Positions 25,131 through 33,229 of a DNA stretch of 64,000 nt are shown piece by piece. The notes under the pieces are model-generated. The model worked only from the letters and a program-made list of their open reading frames with translations. It did not search any database and was not told the origin of the DNA. How positions within the stretch are numbered: position 1 is the first letter of the stretch; every line of letters starts with the position of its first letter. This DNA is from JAGOBP01 sp964550855 (GTDB lineage: Bacteria; Chloroflexota; Anaerolineae; Fen-1058), in assembly GCA_964550855.1 (NCBI GenBank), contig CAZKBQ010000020.1, positions 4,858 through 68,857 of the forward strand, read 5' to 3'. The position numbers and the translations under genes were made by a program.

Positions 25131-25164
25131 AAAAAGCCCGAAGGGCCGGTGGGGCCCTTCGGGC
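25131..25164 (-). terminator. Terminator of trxB
   Basis: Perfect 12-bp stem GCCCGAAGGGCC (25136-25147) / GGCCCTTCGGGC (25153-25164); on the minus strand five T follow at 25135-25131. The hydrolase ATG begins only eight bases later. Confidence 0.92.
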
Positions 25165-25170
25165 GGGCAC

Positions 25171-26085
25171 TTACTCGAGGTTGGACAAATACTTCTCGGC
25201 TTCCATCGCCGCCATGCAGCCGAAGCCGGCTGAGACGATGGCCTGCCGGAAGTGTTTGTCATGCACTTCGCCGGCGGCAAATACGCCGGGGACGTTGGTG
25301 TGCAGATACTCGTCCACGATCAGATAGCCTTCGTGATCCATCGCCAGTTGGCCTTCGTACAAGGATGTGTTGGGCAAATGGCCGATGTAGATGAACAAAC
25401 CGTCCACGGTGCGCTCGCTCTCTTCGCCGGTCACCGTGTCCCTCAGCGTCACCGCCTTCAACGCGCCGTTGCCGCTGATGCCGGTGACTACCTTGTTCCA
25501 CAGAAAGTTCATCTTCTCGTTCTTCTGCGCCTTTTCGACCAGCGCCACGCCCGCGCGCAGCTGATCGCGCCGATGCACGATGGTGACGCGGCTGCCAAAC
25601 TTGGTGAGGAACAGCCCCTCTTGCAGTGCGCTGTCACCGCCGCCCACCACCATGATCTCCTTGCCCTTGAAGAAGAAGCCGTCGCAGGTGGCGCAATAAC
25701 TCACGCCGCGCCCGGTCAATTCCTTTTCGCCCGGAATGCCCAGCTTGCGCGGACTGGCCCCGCTGGCCACGATGAGCGCCTTGGTCTCATAGGTCGCGCC
25801 ATACGTCTTGACGATGAACGGCCGCTGCTTCAGATCAACTTCCACCACCTGATCGTATTCCAGCCGCGCGCCGAAGCGCTCGGCCTGCTGCTTCATGCCC
25901 TCGGTCAGTTCCGGGCCTTGCAGGCCCGTGGGAAAGCCGGGGTAGTTTTCCACTTCGGTCGTGGTGGCGATCTGCCCGCCAAATTCCGGCCCGGTGATGA
26001 CCAGCGGGCTTAAACTTGCCCGCGCAGCATAAATCGCCGCCGTCAGGCCCGCGCAGCCTGAGCCGATGATGATGACATTTTCCAT
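25171..26085 (-). CDS. trxB: Thioredoxin reductase
   Basis: 304 residues; FAD enzyme that moves electrons from NADPH to thioredoxin. FAD site IIGSGCAGLTAAIYAARA, redox-active CATC in GVSYCATCDGFFFKG, NAD(P) site VVGGGDSALQEGLFL, and the C-terminal GVFAAGEVHDKHFRQAI. The NAD(P) domain motif HRRDQLRA retains the Arg pair expected for NADPH. It has its own promoter and terminator. No thioredoxin gene is in the window. Confidence 0.95.
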   Translation of the reverse strand: MENVIIIGSGCAGLTAAIYAARASLSPLVITGPEFGGQIATTTEVENYPGFPTGLQGPELTEGMKQQAERFGARLEYDQVVEVDLKQRPFIVKTYGATYETKALIVASGASPRKLGIPGEKELTGRGVSYCATCDGFFFKGKEIMVVGGGDSALQEGLFLTKFGSRVTIVHRRDQLRAGVALVEKAQKNEKMNFLWNKVVTGISGNGALKAVTLRDTVTGEESERTVDGLFIYIGHLPNTSLYEGQLAMDHEGYLIVDEYLHTNVPGVFAAGEVHDKHFRQAIVSAGFGCMAAMEAEKYLSNLE

Positions 26086-26125
26086 GGTGAAATCCTTTCT
26101 GGTACCTCCGATAAATCCAGAATCG

Positions 26126-26154
26126 ATTGTAACGCCAATCGGGTTATCTCACAA
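26126..26154 (-). promoter_or_regulatory. Promoter of trxB
   Basis: On the minus strand TTGTGA (26149-26154), 17 bp, TACAAT (26126-26131). Leader of about 35 nt with AAAGGAT before the ATG. Confidence 0.7.
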
Positions 26155-26216
26155 CCGATGAGTCTTCACGCCCCGCCGAATCTTACCTTTTTCGTATTAG
26201 CGTGGCGTTAGAAGCC

Positions 26217-26255
26217 CGATAAAACAACACACCCCGATCGGTTGATCGGGGTGTG
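26217..26255 (-). terminator. Terminator of the cold-shock gene
   Basis: CACACCCCGATC (26228-26239) pairs perfectly with GATCGGGGTGTG (26244-26255) around a 4-nt loop; TTGTTTTATC follows on the minus strand. Confidence 0.9.
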
Positions 26256-26278
26256 GGCTTGGACGCCGGGTTGGTGGT

Positions 26279-26488
26279 TTACAACGGTCGGACGTCGGCG
26301 GCTTGAAGGCCCTTGGGCCCTTGCTGCACGGTGAATTCCACCTGTTGACCCTCGTCGAGGTTGCGGAACCCCTCGCCCAGAATCGCCGAATAGTGGACAA
26401 ACACATCCGGCCCGTCGGTCTGGGTGATGAACCCGTAGCCCTTGGTCCGGCTGAACCACTTCACCGTGCCAGTGATGCGCTCGCTCAT
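26279..26488 (-). CDS. Cold-shock domain protein (CspA family)
   Basis: 69 residues, one cold-shock OB fold binding single-stranded RNA/DNA. RNP1 KGYGFI and RNP2 DVFVHYS are intact; TGTVKWFSRTKGYGFI and EGQQVEFTVQQGPKG complete the family pattern. AAAGGAG precedes the ATG. A consensus promoter lies about 120 bp upstream, giving the long leader typical of cold-regulated csp genes. Confidence 0.95.
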   Translation of the reverse strand: MSERITGTVKWFSRTKGYGFITQTDGPDVFVHYSAILGEGFRNLDEGQQVEFTVQQGPKGLQAADVRPL

Positions 26489-26609
26489 GAAAATGGACTC
26501 CTTTCGTCCCCACGAAGTTTCTGTAGGGCAGAGCGTCCATCACGACGACTGCCGGTCTTGGCCGCACTTTCGCCGATCTGAAACCACTGCCTGCCAACTA
26601 CGAGCGGGG

Positions 26610-26638
26610 ATGTTACCACCGCGCCAGAGTCCTGTCAA
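26610..26638 (-). promoter_or_regulatory. Promoter of the cold-shock gene, with a long 5' leader
   Basis: On the minus strand a perfect TTGACA (26633-26638), 17 bp, TAACAT (26610-26615). The transcript would start near 26603 and have a ~115-nt untranslated leader before 26488. Confidence 0.8.
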
Positions 26639-26667
26639 ATTTTTCCAAATTTCAATTGTGCTTTCTT

Positions 26668-27138
26668 TCACCGCATGGTGTCATTGAGCGCGTTCAGCAG
26701 TTGGGTCAGCGCGGCCGGCTGATCGGGCGCGGCGTCGATGGTGTGCACGGTCTTGGTTCGGCCGTCCAGCGTGATGGTTAGATCGTAGAAAAACCGATCG
26801 CAGCAGGTATTGGCCGGCACGTACGAGTCTTGCAGCTGGTCAAAGCGCGCGGCCCGCGCCGCCTCGATCAGCGCGGCGAGCCGATCGGGCGCCAGCTGGC
26901 CGTCCTGGCCGGTGCCGTTGCCGACGTAAGTCACCCGGCCGTCGCCATACACCTGCCAGGTCTCGTCGCGCCCGCTGAAGCCGCCGCTGCGATGAAACGT
27001 GATCACCACTTCGGTGGGTGCGGGCGTCATCACGGGCGACGCCACCGGGGATGTGGTCGGCCCCGGCTCAGTCAGCGTGGCGCAGCCGGCCAACAGCAGG
27101 GCGAGCACCAGCCAGCCCCGTAACACGTACTTTCTCAT
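26668..27138 (-). CDS. Small lipoprotein of unknown function
   Basis: 156 residues. A type II signal peptide with lipobox LLAGC (Cys ~20) is followed by a Thr/Pro-rich spacer and a small domain with VVITFHRSGGFSGRDETWQVYGDGRV, two adjacent cysteines (NTCCDRFFYD) and LTITLDGRTKTVHTID (each fragment seen in sequence). The pattern resembles small extracellular beta-sandwich domains of unknown role. It follows two paralogous genes on the same strand by only six bases and is probably in one operon with them. Confidence 0.75.
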   Translation of the reverse strand: MRKYVLRGWLVLALLLAGCATLTEPGPTTSPVASPVMTPAPTEVVITFHRSGGFSGRDETWQVYGDGRVTYVGNGTGQDGQLAPDRLAALIEAARAARFDQLQDSYVPANTCCDRFFYDLTITLDGRTKTVHTIDAAPDQPAALTQLLNALNDTMR

Positions 27139-27144
27139 CTAAAG

Positions 27145-27993
27145 TCACTCCTCCCGATGTTTGGGTTGTTTCTGATCCAGCGCAATCTTGGCCAGCTTGA
27201 CCGCGATGTTGGCGCCGGGCACGATCATGCCGATGGTGTCTGCGCCCACGTCAAACAACGCATCGCGCGACACGCTCAGTCGCAGCGTGGGCCGCAGCGC
27301 CCGGGCGTTGCGCATCTCGCCGGTCACCGCGTCGAACTCGGCCACCGCCGTGCGATCCTTGGTCTTCCAGCGAAACTCGTAAGCGTAGATCGGCCGATAG
27401 TACAGATCGATCGTTTCGATGGTGACGGTCTCTTCGTAAACGGCATCGGCCTGCAGCGGCTTCAGCATCGGCTGCAGCGCCTGCCGCACCACGAACGAGG
27501 CGCGGATTTCCGGCGGCACGACGATGACGCTCTCTCCCGGTGAGAGCGCAGCCAGATCGTGAACTTCCACCTTCGGGCCGGCGATCAGCGCGCTGAGCTC
27601 GACTTTGTCGCCCGACAGACCGTCCAGAAAGAGCTGCTGCTGATCCTCATCGCGGCAATGTTCCACCGCCTCCACCGTGAAGCTGCGATTGGTAATGGGA
27701 TAATCGCTGCCGTGCAGCGTCACGGCCTGCACCTCGGGACCGCTGACCGGCACGCTGAACTTACGCGTTCGGTCGTATACCTGCCGCAGCGTGCAGACGG
27801 CGTGCCAAAACGGCTCCAGCCGCCGCTGGGTGGCCAGCAGTTCCACCTCTTCAGCCCGGGGGCGCTGCAGCAGCGTGGTCAGGCCGCTGACAAACACAGT
27901 GGTCCGCCGGTCCATGGCGCGCAGTCGCGCCTGCTCGGCCGTAAGTTTTTCGGTCAACGCAAAAATACGTTGATTGGCAATCTGCAGGTCCAT
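27145..27993 (-). CDS. Conserved protein of unknown function, paralogue B
   Basis: 282 residues, soluble. It is a clear paralogue of the gene just upstream (28032-28919): both have EEVEL, FWH.VCT.R.VY.R...F.VPV.G.EV, VEHC.DE, ETIDLYYRPIYAYEFRWK / QTLDLYFRPIYAFEFAWK, and V.EFDAVTG. An N-terminal helix mentions TEKLTAEQARLRAMDRR. No catalytic motif or known family could be named. Two conserved cysteines (VCT, EHC) could bind metal. The pair is followed by a lipoprotein gene. Confidence 0.7.
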   Translation of the reverse strand: MDLQIANQRIFALTEKLTAEQARLRAMDRRTTVFVSGLTTLLQRPRAEEVELLATQRRLEPFWHAVCTLRQVYDRTRKFSVPVSGPEVQAVTLHGSDYPITNRSFTVEAVEHCRDEDQQQLFLDGLSGDKVELSALIAGPKVEVHDLAALSPGESVIVVPPEIRASFVVRQALQPMLKPLQADAVYEETVTIETIDLYYRPIYAYEFRWKTKDRTAVAEFDAVTGEMRNARALRPTLRLSVSRDALFDVGADTIGMIVPGANIAVKLAKIALDQKQPKHREE

Positions 27994-28031
27994 CCGCCCT
28001 CCTCACCGCCGGGCCGCACGGCTTGATCGGG

Positions 28032-28919
28032 TTAAGGTTCCACCAGCTTCACGCCGCCCGCCACCGTGGGGATGAGCGCGGTGACGGTTTCAGGGTTGAT
28101 GTCAAACAGGCTCTCGCGCGTGATTGAAGTGTCGCTGCGCGCATGCAGTGCCTTGCCGCCGGCGTTCAACGTGCCGGTCACCGCATCGAACTCGGCCACG
28201 CCGGTCTTGTTCTTGGCCTTCCACGCAAATTCAAACGCATAGATCGGCCGGAAGTACAGATCGAGCGTCTGAATGTCCGTCGTCTCTTCCAGCACCTTGT
28301 CGGCCTGAATCTGCTTGACCATGGCCGACAGCACGTTCTTGGCCACTTTGGAGGCGGAGATCTGCGGCGACACCACCAGCACTTCGCCGGACGCCAGCGG
28401 CGACAGGTCGGTCACCTCTGTCTTGTCGCGCGCCATGAAATCGGGCGGCAGCTGCACCGGCTGGCCGTTGGCGGCGTCGATGGTGCGCTCCTGCCGATTC
28501 TCGTCGATGCAGTGCTCCACGCCCGGCACTGAAAAAGTCCGAACCGCACTGCCCATGCCCAGCTGTTGACCCAGCTGCTGCAGCAGCCCGGGCTGCGCCG
28601 GCGCAGCGGCCTGCGCCGCCACTTCAAACTCCTGACCCAGCAGCGTCACCTTGCGAACTTCCACCCCGGCCACCGGCACGGTGAACTCCTTGTTACGTTC
28701 GTACACGTAGCGCACGGTGCAGACCACATGCCAGAACGACTCGTAGCGGACTTCCGCATAGACCAGCTCCACCTCTTCAGGTTTGGGTTTGGAGAACAGG
28801 CCGCTTAGCCCGCCCGCCACCAGGCTCACGCGTTTGTCGATGGCCTGTTGTTGGGCAGATTCAAAATCAAGCACGGGATTCAGCGAGTAAATATGCGTCG
28901 GCGCGAGATGGACGTCCAT
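28032..28919 (-). CDS. Conserved protein of unknown function, paralogue A
   Basis: 295 residues; tandem paralogue of the following gene (38 bp apart). It differs by an Ala/Pro/Gln-rich insert (AAQAAAPAQPGLLQQLGQQLG) at about residues 96-116. Shared landmarks are FWHVVCTVRYVYERNKEF, VPGVEHCIDEN, LDLYFRPIYAFEFAWKAKNK and FDAVTG. GGAG lies seven bases before the ATG and a plausible promoter at 28956-28984. The function is unknown; co-inheritance as a pair suggests a heteromer or a recent duplication. Confidence 0.72.
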   Translation of the reverse strand: MDVHLAPTHIYSLNPVLDFESAQQQAIDKRVSLVAGGLSGLFSKPKPEEVELVYAEVRYESFWHVVCTVRYVYERNKEFTVPVAGVEVRKVTLLGQEFEVAAQAAAPAQPGLLQQLGQQLGMGSAVRTFSVPGVEHCIDENRQERTIDAANGQPVQLPPDFMARDKTEVTDLSPLASGEVLVVSPQISASKVAKNVLSAMVKQIQADKVLEETTDIQTLDLYFRPIYAFEFAWKAKNKTGVAEFDAVTGTLNAGGKALHARSDTSITRESLFDINPETVTALIPTVAGGVKLVEP

Positions 28920-28955
28920 GGCTGATCTCCTGGAGAGAATGATGTGAACGAAGAT

Positions 28956-28984
28956 AGTATAACAGAATCCGAGTGGAGTGCGAA
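28956..28984 (-). promoter_or_regulatory. Candidate promoter of the paralogue operon
   Basis: On the minus strand TTCGCA (28979-28984), 17 bp, TATACT (28956-28961). Leader about 30 nt, with GGAG before the start at 28919. Confidence 0.55.
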
Positions 28985-29035
28985 ATAAAACGGGGTTGGC
29001 GGCCGGCCCGATCGGCCCGGTGGCTGCCCGGCGGC

Positions 29036-29737
29036 CTACTTCACGCCCACGTGGATCGCCACCGTGTTCAGCATCAGCCGCCGGTAGGTCACTTCGCGCA
29101 GCCCGGCGCGCTCCATAATCGCCTTGAGCTCGTCGGGCGTGAGGAATTCGTTGACCGATTGCGGCAGATAGGTGTAGGCATCGCGCTGGCCGCTAATCAG
29201 GCCGCCCACGATGGGCACGAGGCGATTGAAGAACAGCAGGAAAAACGGGCGCAGCAGGTTCTTGGGAGGTTTACTGATCTCAAGACAGATCACGCGGCCG
29301 CCCGGCTTGACCACCCGCCGCTGCTCGCGGAAGGCGCGTTCCCGATCGATGAAGTTGCGCACGCCAAAGCCGCTCGTCACCGCCTCGAAGGTGTTGTCGG
29401 GATAGGGCAGGCGCAGTGCATCGGCCGAATTCCAGCGGATTTTCTCCGCGCCCGGTTTGCCGCGCCCCGCGCGCATCATCTCAAAGGTGAAGTCGCTGCC
29501 CACGGCCAGCGCGTCCGGGTGCTGCTTCAACGCCTCGATCAGGATGTCGCCCGTGCCCGTTGCCACGTCGAGGAGGCGGGCCGCCGGGCCGAGCTGCGCC
29601 GATCGGACGACCAGTCTGCGCCACGCGCCGTCGCGTCCGCCCGTCATCAAGCGATTCATTAAATCATAGCGGCCACTGATGCGGGCAAACATCCCTTGCA
29701 CGTAGGCCGCGCGTTCCGGTCCTTGTAGATGCGTCAT
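29036..29737 (-). CDS. menG: Demethylmenaquinone methyltransferase (MenG/UbiE)
   Basis: 233 residues; last step of menaquinone synthesis, C-methylation by SAM. YVQGMFARISGRYDLMNRLMTGG is read in parts as the family start (FARISGRYDLMN), then motif I LLDVATGTGDI, VTSGFGVRNFIDRERAF and LEISKPPKN. Start at 29737 is set by homology; 13 bp separate it from the permease stop. It is the last gene of the ubiD-ubiX-prenyltransferase-ABC-menG unit. Confidence 0.93.
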   Translation of the reverse strand: MTHLQGPERAAYVQGMFARISGRYDLMNRLMTGGRDGAWRRLVVRSAQLGPAARLLDVATGTGDILIEALKQHPDALAVGSDFTFEMMRAGRGKPGAEKIRWNSADALRLPYPDNTFEAVTSGFGVRNFIDRERAFREQRRVVKPGGRVICLEISKPPKNLLRPFFLLFFNRLVPIVGGLISGQRDAYTYLPQSVNEFLTPDELKAIMERAGLREVTYRRLMLNTVAIHVGVK

Positions 29738-29750
29738 ATCGTCATCCGTC

Positions 29751-30488
29751 TCAGGCAACAAACTTCCACGGGCACAGGCGTTTTTCCAGCCAGTCGATGA
29801 AGAAGTACAGCACCAGGCCCAACACCCCCATCGCCACGGCGCCGGCATACGTAGCCGCATAATCAAACAACGTGCTCGACGTATAGAAAATATAATAGCC
29901 CAGCCCCAACCGCGTGGCCGTCGTCTCCGTGATATACAACACGGCAATGGCCGTGCCGACGCTGAGCCGCAGCGACGTTAATACGGCCGGCAGCGACGCG
30001 GGCAGATACACAAAGCGAAACAGCGCGCGCCGCCCCGCCCCGAGCGATTTGACCGAGTTCAACAATTCCGGTCGCAGACCGGCGGCGTCATCGCGCACCG
30101 GCACCAGAATCTGAAAGAACAGAATCAGCACAATCGTCAGAATCTTGCTGACATCGGTGGCGCCGAAAAACAGCAGGATAATCGGGAGAAACACGATCTT
30201 GGGAATGGGGTACACGATGGCGACGATGGGCGAAAAAACCCGGTTGAGGAACGGAATCTGCCCCATGCCCAGCCCCGCCGGCACGGCCAGCGCCACCGCA
30301 ATGATCACGCTGGCAATCACCCGCAGAGCGCTGGCCATGAAGTGCGCGGCGATCTCGCCGAAGTTGTCAATCAGCGCCTGCGCCACACGAAAGGGAGTCG
30401 GCAGGATGTCGCGCTGCACCAGCATGGCGATGATCTGCCAGGCCAGCAGTGCCAGGAGTGAGGCGGCCAGAATGTCACGTTTACGCAT
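29751..30488 (-). CDS. ABC transporter permease, NitT/TauT type
   Basis: 245 residues, about six membrane helices. The EAA-like cytoplasmic loop (LNSVKSLGAGRRALFRFVYLPASLPAVLTSLR, seen as separate blocks KSLGAGRRALF and YLPASLPAVLTSLR) contacts the ATPase. The ATG at 30488 overlaps the last codons of the ATPase gene by eight bases, so translation is coupled. The substrate is discussed with the binding protein. Confidence 0.9.
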   Translation of the reverse strand: MRKRDILAASLLALLAWQIIAMLVQRDILPTPFRVAQALIDNFGEIAAHFMASALRVIASVIIAVALAVPAGLGMGQIPFLNRVFSPIVAIVYPIPKIVFLPIILLFFGATDVSKILTIVLILFFQILVPVRDDAAGLRPELLNSVKSLGAGRRALFRFVYLPASLPAVLTSLRLSVGTAIAVLYITETTATRLGLGYYIFYTSSTLFDYAATYAGAVAMGVLGLVLYFFIDWLEKRLCPWKFVA

Positions 30489-31275
30489 GATCCGTGCTGA
30501 GTAATGCGTAATGCGTAAGGGATTCACGGACGCGCGCGCACATTTCAAAGAAAGCGGCTTCGGATCGGTACGTCAGTGAGCCGGCAGACGGGTTCTCGAT
30601 GACGAGCGGCGAGGTGTGCGGCGGCTGGCCCAACACCAGAATCTTGCGTCCCAGAAACACGGCGTCTTCGATGTTGTGCGTGACAAACACCAGGGTCAAA
30701 TTTTGCTCGCGCTGCAGCTCCACGGTCAGGTTTTGCAGGTCTTCGCGCGTGGGCGCGTCGAGCGCGGCGAACGGTTCGTCCATCAACAGCAGATCGGGTT
30801 CCAGCACCAGCGTGCGGGCGATGGCCGCGCGCTGCCGCTGCCCGCCCGAAATCTGCGCGGGAAAGTTGTTGCGCTGCGCGTCGATGCCCAGCCGCTTCAG
30901 CCACGGATCCACGCGCTGCGCGATCGGGCCGATGACGTACTCGACGGGTGCGTGCCGTCCGTCGGGACCGTAGTAATCGCGCACGCGCAAGCCCAGCCCC
31001 GCATTCTGCGCCACTGTCGCCCACGGCAGCAGGCCATATTCCTGCAGCACCAGCCCCGTCTGCGGGCGCGGCCGATCCACGCGCTGGCCGTCGATCGTGA
31101 TGGAGCCGCCGGTCGGCTGGCGCAGTCCGGCCAGCAGCATCAGCAGCGTGGTTTTGCCGCCGCCCGACGCGCCGATCACCGCCCAGGCCTCGCCCCGCGC
31201 GATCGACCAGTTGAAGCGATCGAACACGGGGCGGGCGTTGGGATAGGCAAAGGTGACGTTTCTAAACTCGATCAT
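30481..31275 (-). CDS. ABC transporter ATPase, NitT/TauT type
   Basis: 264 residues. Walker A GASGGGKTTLL, Q-loop VLQEYGLLPW, signature ISGGQRQRAAIA, Walker B LLLMDEPFAALD and H-loop VTHNIEDA are all present. The last residues (SLTHYALLSTDHA) come from heptad units GTAAGGG, GTAATGC, GTAATGC read on the minus strand, so a repeat has extended or replaced the natural C-terminus. The ATG is three bases from another heptad element and has no ribosome-binding site. Confidence 0.93.
   Translation of the reverse strand: MIEFRNVTFAYPNARPVFDRFNWSIARGEAWAVIGASGGGKTTLLMLLAGLRQPTGGSITIDGQRVDRPRPQTGLVLQEYGLLPWATVAQNAGLGLRVRDYYGPDGRHAPVEYVIGPIAQRVDPWLKRLGIDAQRNNFPAQISGGQRQRAAIARTLVLEPDLLLMDEPFAALDAPTREDLQNLTVELQREQNLTLVFVTHNIEDAVFLGRKILVLGQPPHTSPLVIENPSAGSLTYRSEAAFFEMCARVRESLTHYALLSTDHA
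30494..30521. repeat. Single-arm heptad repeat at the 3' end of the ABC ATPase gene
   Basis: GTGCTGA, GTAATGC, GTAATGC, GTAAGGG in 7-bp phase; coding for the last residues of the ATPase just before the overlap with the permease start. Confidence 0.6.
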
Positions 31276-31278
31276 ACA

Positions 31279-31338
31279 ATAACGAGTAACGAGTAAATGA
31301 GTAACGAGGGTTCACTCGTTACTCATTACTCGTTAGGT
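31279..31338. repeat. Heptad-phased foldback repeat between binding protein and ATPase genes
   Basis: ATAACGA, GTAACGA, GTAAATGA (one extra base), GTAACGA, then the inverted TCGTTAC, TCATTAC, TCGTTAG. The two halves form a ~21-bp nearly perfect hairpin with a 6-nt loop. It fills almost the whole gap from the binding-protein stop (31339) to three bases before the ATPase ATG. Confidence 0.8.
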
Positions 31339-32289
31339 TTACTTCGCCAGGTAACTCGCATCGACCAGTTTCGCGTAATCGACGGTCGCCTTGATCAGGC
31401 CCTTGTCCATCATCCACGCCTGCACGTCGGCGAGCTGGGCCTCGCTGGGCACGGCGGCCGGCGGGAATTTGGGCAGTTGATACTTGCCGATCAGCGGCGC
31501 GGCGATCAGCTTCTTGTCGGTTAATAAGGTGTTCCACTTATCAGGATTGCTGTTGACATCGGCGGTGGCCTTGTCGATGGCGGCCAGGAACTTCCGCACC
31601 GTCTCCGGCTTGGCTTTCAACGTTGCCACACTGAAGGAAATCTCGCTCGTGCCGATGTCGGGCAGGCTGCGATCGTCGATGACCAGCACCGCGCCGCTTT
31701 GCTCGGCCAGCGTCGCAAACGGCTCGGGCAGGTTGGCCGCCCTCATCTTGCCCTCGGACAACAGCTGCAGGCGATCGGGGATGCGGGGCACGTTCGTCGT
31801 CTTGATCTGGTCGTTCGTCAAGCCGGCATGCTGCAGCAGCCGATCGGTGGTGTAGGCGATGACGGTGCCTTCGGAAATGCCGATCTCCACGCCCTTCAGC
31901 TGGTCGGGCGAAGTGATGCCGCTGGCCTTCGACGCCACGATCGAGTACTGCGCCTGCTCGGACGAGGCGGTGCGCGCAAAGCGCACGATGGCAATCTTCG
32001 GCGTGTCCTTGTTATACAGCACGGTCGAGATCAAGTCGTTGATCATGCCGTCGGCCTGGCCGGCCTGGATCAGCTGATCGCGCTCGGCGGCGGACGCGAC
32101 GGGGACGAACTCAACGTTGATCCCGGCGTCTTTAAAGTAACCCTGCGCCTCGGCCACATACATCGGCAGCGCGTCCAGAATGGGCAGGACGGCCATCTTC
32201 AAGGTGGGATCTTCCGGTGCGGCGGCGGGCGCGCACGCGCTCAGCGCGAGGGCCGTCAACACAACAAGTAGCACAACTTTGCGAAACAT
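31339..32289 (-). CDS. ABC transporter substrate-binding lipoprotein, NMT1/THI5 (NitT/TauT) type
   Basis: 316 residues. Lipobox ALSAC (Cys ~18), then a type II periplasmic-binding fold: MAVLPILDALPMYVAEAQGYF, FVPVASAAERDQLIQAGQADG (separate blocks), GISEGTVIAYTTDRLL. It resembles NMT1/THI5-like binders of small aromatic or pyrimidine compounds. Embedded between late menaquinone genes, it may capture a menaquinone precursor; MqnA and MqnD of the futalosine pathway share this fold, but export and a lipid anchor argue for uptake rather than catalysis. A thiamine-precursor importer is the main alternative. AAAGGAG lies four bases before the ATG. Confidence 0.85.
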   Translation of the reverse strand: MFRKVVLLVVLTALALSACAPAAAPEDPTLKMAVLPILDALPMYVAEAQGYFKDAGINVEFVPVASAAERDQLIQAGQADGMINDLISTVLYNKDTPKIAIVRFARTASSEQAQYSIVASKASGITSPDQLKGVEIGISEGTVIAYTTDRLLQHAGLTNDQIKTTNVPRIPDRLQLLSEGKMRAANLPEPFATLAEQSGAVLVIDDRSLPDIGTSEISFSVATLKAKPETVRKFLAAIDKATADVNSNPDKWNTLLTDKKLIAAPLIGKYQLPKFPPAAVPSEAQLADVQAWMMDKGLIKATVDYAKLVDASYLAK

Positions 32290-32308
32290 GGTTCTCCTTT
32301 GATGTTGG

Positions 32309-33169
32309 CTAGACATACAAGGCGACGAGCGTTGCCACGAAGATAGTGATACTGATGTAACCGTTCACATTGAAAAACGCGAGATTCACCTTCGAGAGAT
32401 CGTTCGGCTTGACCAGCGAGTGTTCATAGATCAACAGCGCGGCGACGATTACCAACCCGATCCAGTATACACCTCCCAACTGCATCACAATCCCGACCGC
32501 CCCCAGCAGCCCGATGGTGATGACGTGGCTGATCTGCGCCAGCCGCAGCGCCACGGCGTTGCCGTAACGCGCCGGAATGCTGTGCAATTTCTCCGCCCGA
32601 TCGAAGTCGGCGTCCTGACAGGCGTAGATCAGATCGAAGCCGCCGATCCAGAACGTCACCGCGAACAGCAGCAGCCACGCCGGCAGATCGGCCGCCGTAA
32701 ACACCGACGCGCGCACGGCCGCCCACGCCCCGATCGGCGCGAGACCGTCGGTGAAGCCCAGGATGAAGTGCGACGCCAGGGTGAAGCGCTTCGTGTACGC
32801 ATAGCCCAACAAGAACACGATCGCGCCCGGCAGCAGTTGCAGCGTCAAGGCGTTCAACATCGCGGCGGCGAACGTCAACACCAGCGCCGACACGATGATC
32901 CCGACCACGACGGTGCGCACGCTGATTTTGCCCGTCTGGATCGGTCGGCTCGCCGTGCGCGGATTGCGCGCGTCGATGTGGCGATCGGCCAGGCGATTGA
33001 AGCTCATCGCCAGCGTGCGCGCCGACGCCATCGCCACCGTAATCCAGAAGAACTGATGGAACGTCGGCAGCCCCCTCGCGGCCAGCACCATGCCCAGATA
33101 CGCAAAGGGCAGCGCAAAAATGGTATGCTCAAATTTGATGAGATCGAGAAAAGCGCGGACTTGTTTCAT
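32309..33169 (-). CDS. UbiA-family polyprenyltransferase (MqnP-like)
   Basis: 286 residues, about nine membrane helices. The first Asp-rich motif reads NRLADRHIDARNPRTASRP and the second DLIYACQDADFDRAEKLHSIP, both typical of UbiA enzymes that join a polyprenyl chain to an aromatic acid. With UbiX and UbiD directly upstream and MenG downstream it fits MqnP, prenylating 1,4-dihydroxy-6-naphthoate. A heptad repeat ends six bases before the ATG, and no ribosome-binding site is seen. Confidence 0.88.
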   Translation of the reverse strand: MKQVRAFLDLIKFEHTIFALPFAYLGMVLAARGLPTFHQFFWITVAMASARTLAMSFNRLADRHIDARNPRTASRPIQTGKISVRTVVVGIIVSALVLTFAAAMLNALTLQLLPGAIVFLLGYAYTKRFTLASHFILGFTDGLAPIGAWAAVRASVFTAADLPAWLLLFAVTFWIGGFDLIYACQDADFDRAEKLHSIPARYGNAVALRLAQISHVITIGLLGAVGIVMQLGGVYWIGLVIVAALLIYEHSLVKPNDLSKVNLAFFNVNGYISITIFVATLVALYV

Positions 33170-33173
33170 GGAT

Positions 33174-33229
33174 CGTAAAACGTAAGGCGCAAAACGTAAG
33201 GGGCGATGTTACGTTTTACGCTTTATTCA
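33174..33229. repeat. Heptad-phased foldback repeat between ubiX and the prenyltransferase
   Basis: CGTAAAA, CGTAAGG, CGCAAAA, CGTAAGG, GGCGATG, TTACGTT, TTACGCT, TTATTCA: eight units in exact 7-bp phase, second half inverted to the first. It covers the last codons and stop of ubiX. Confidence 0.8.
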
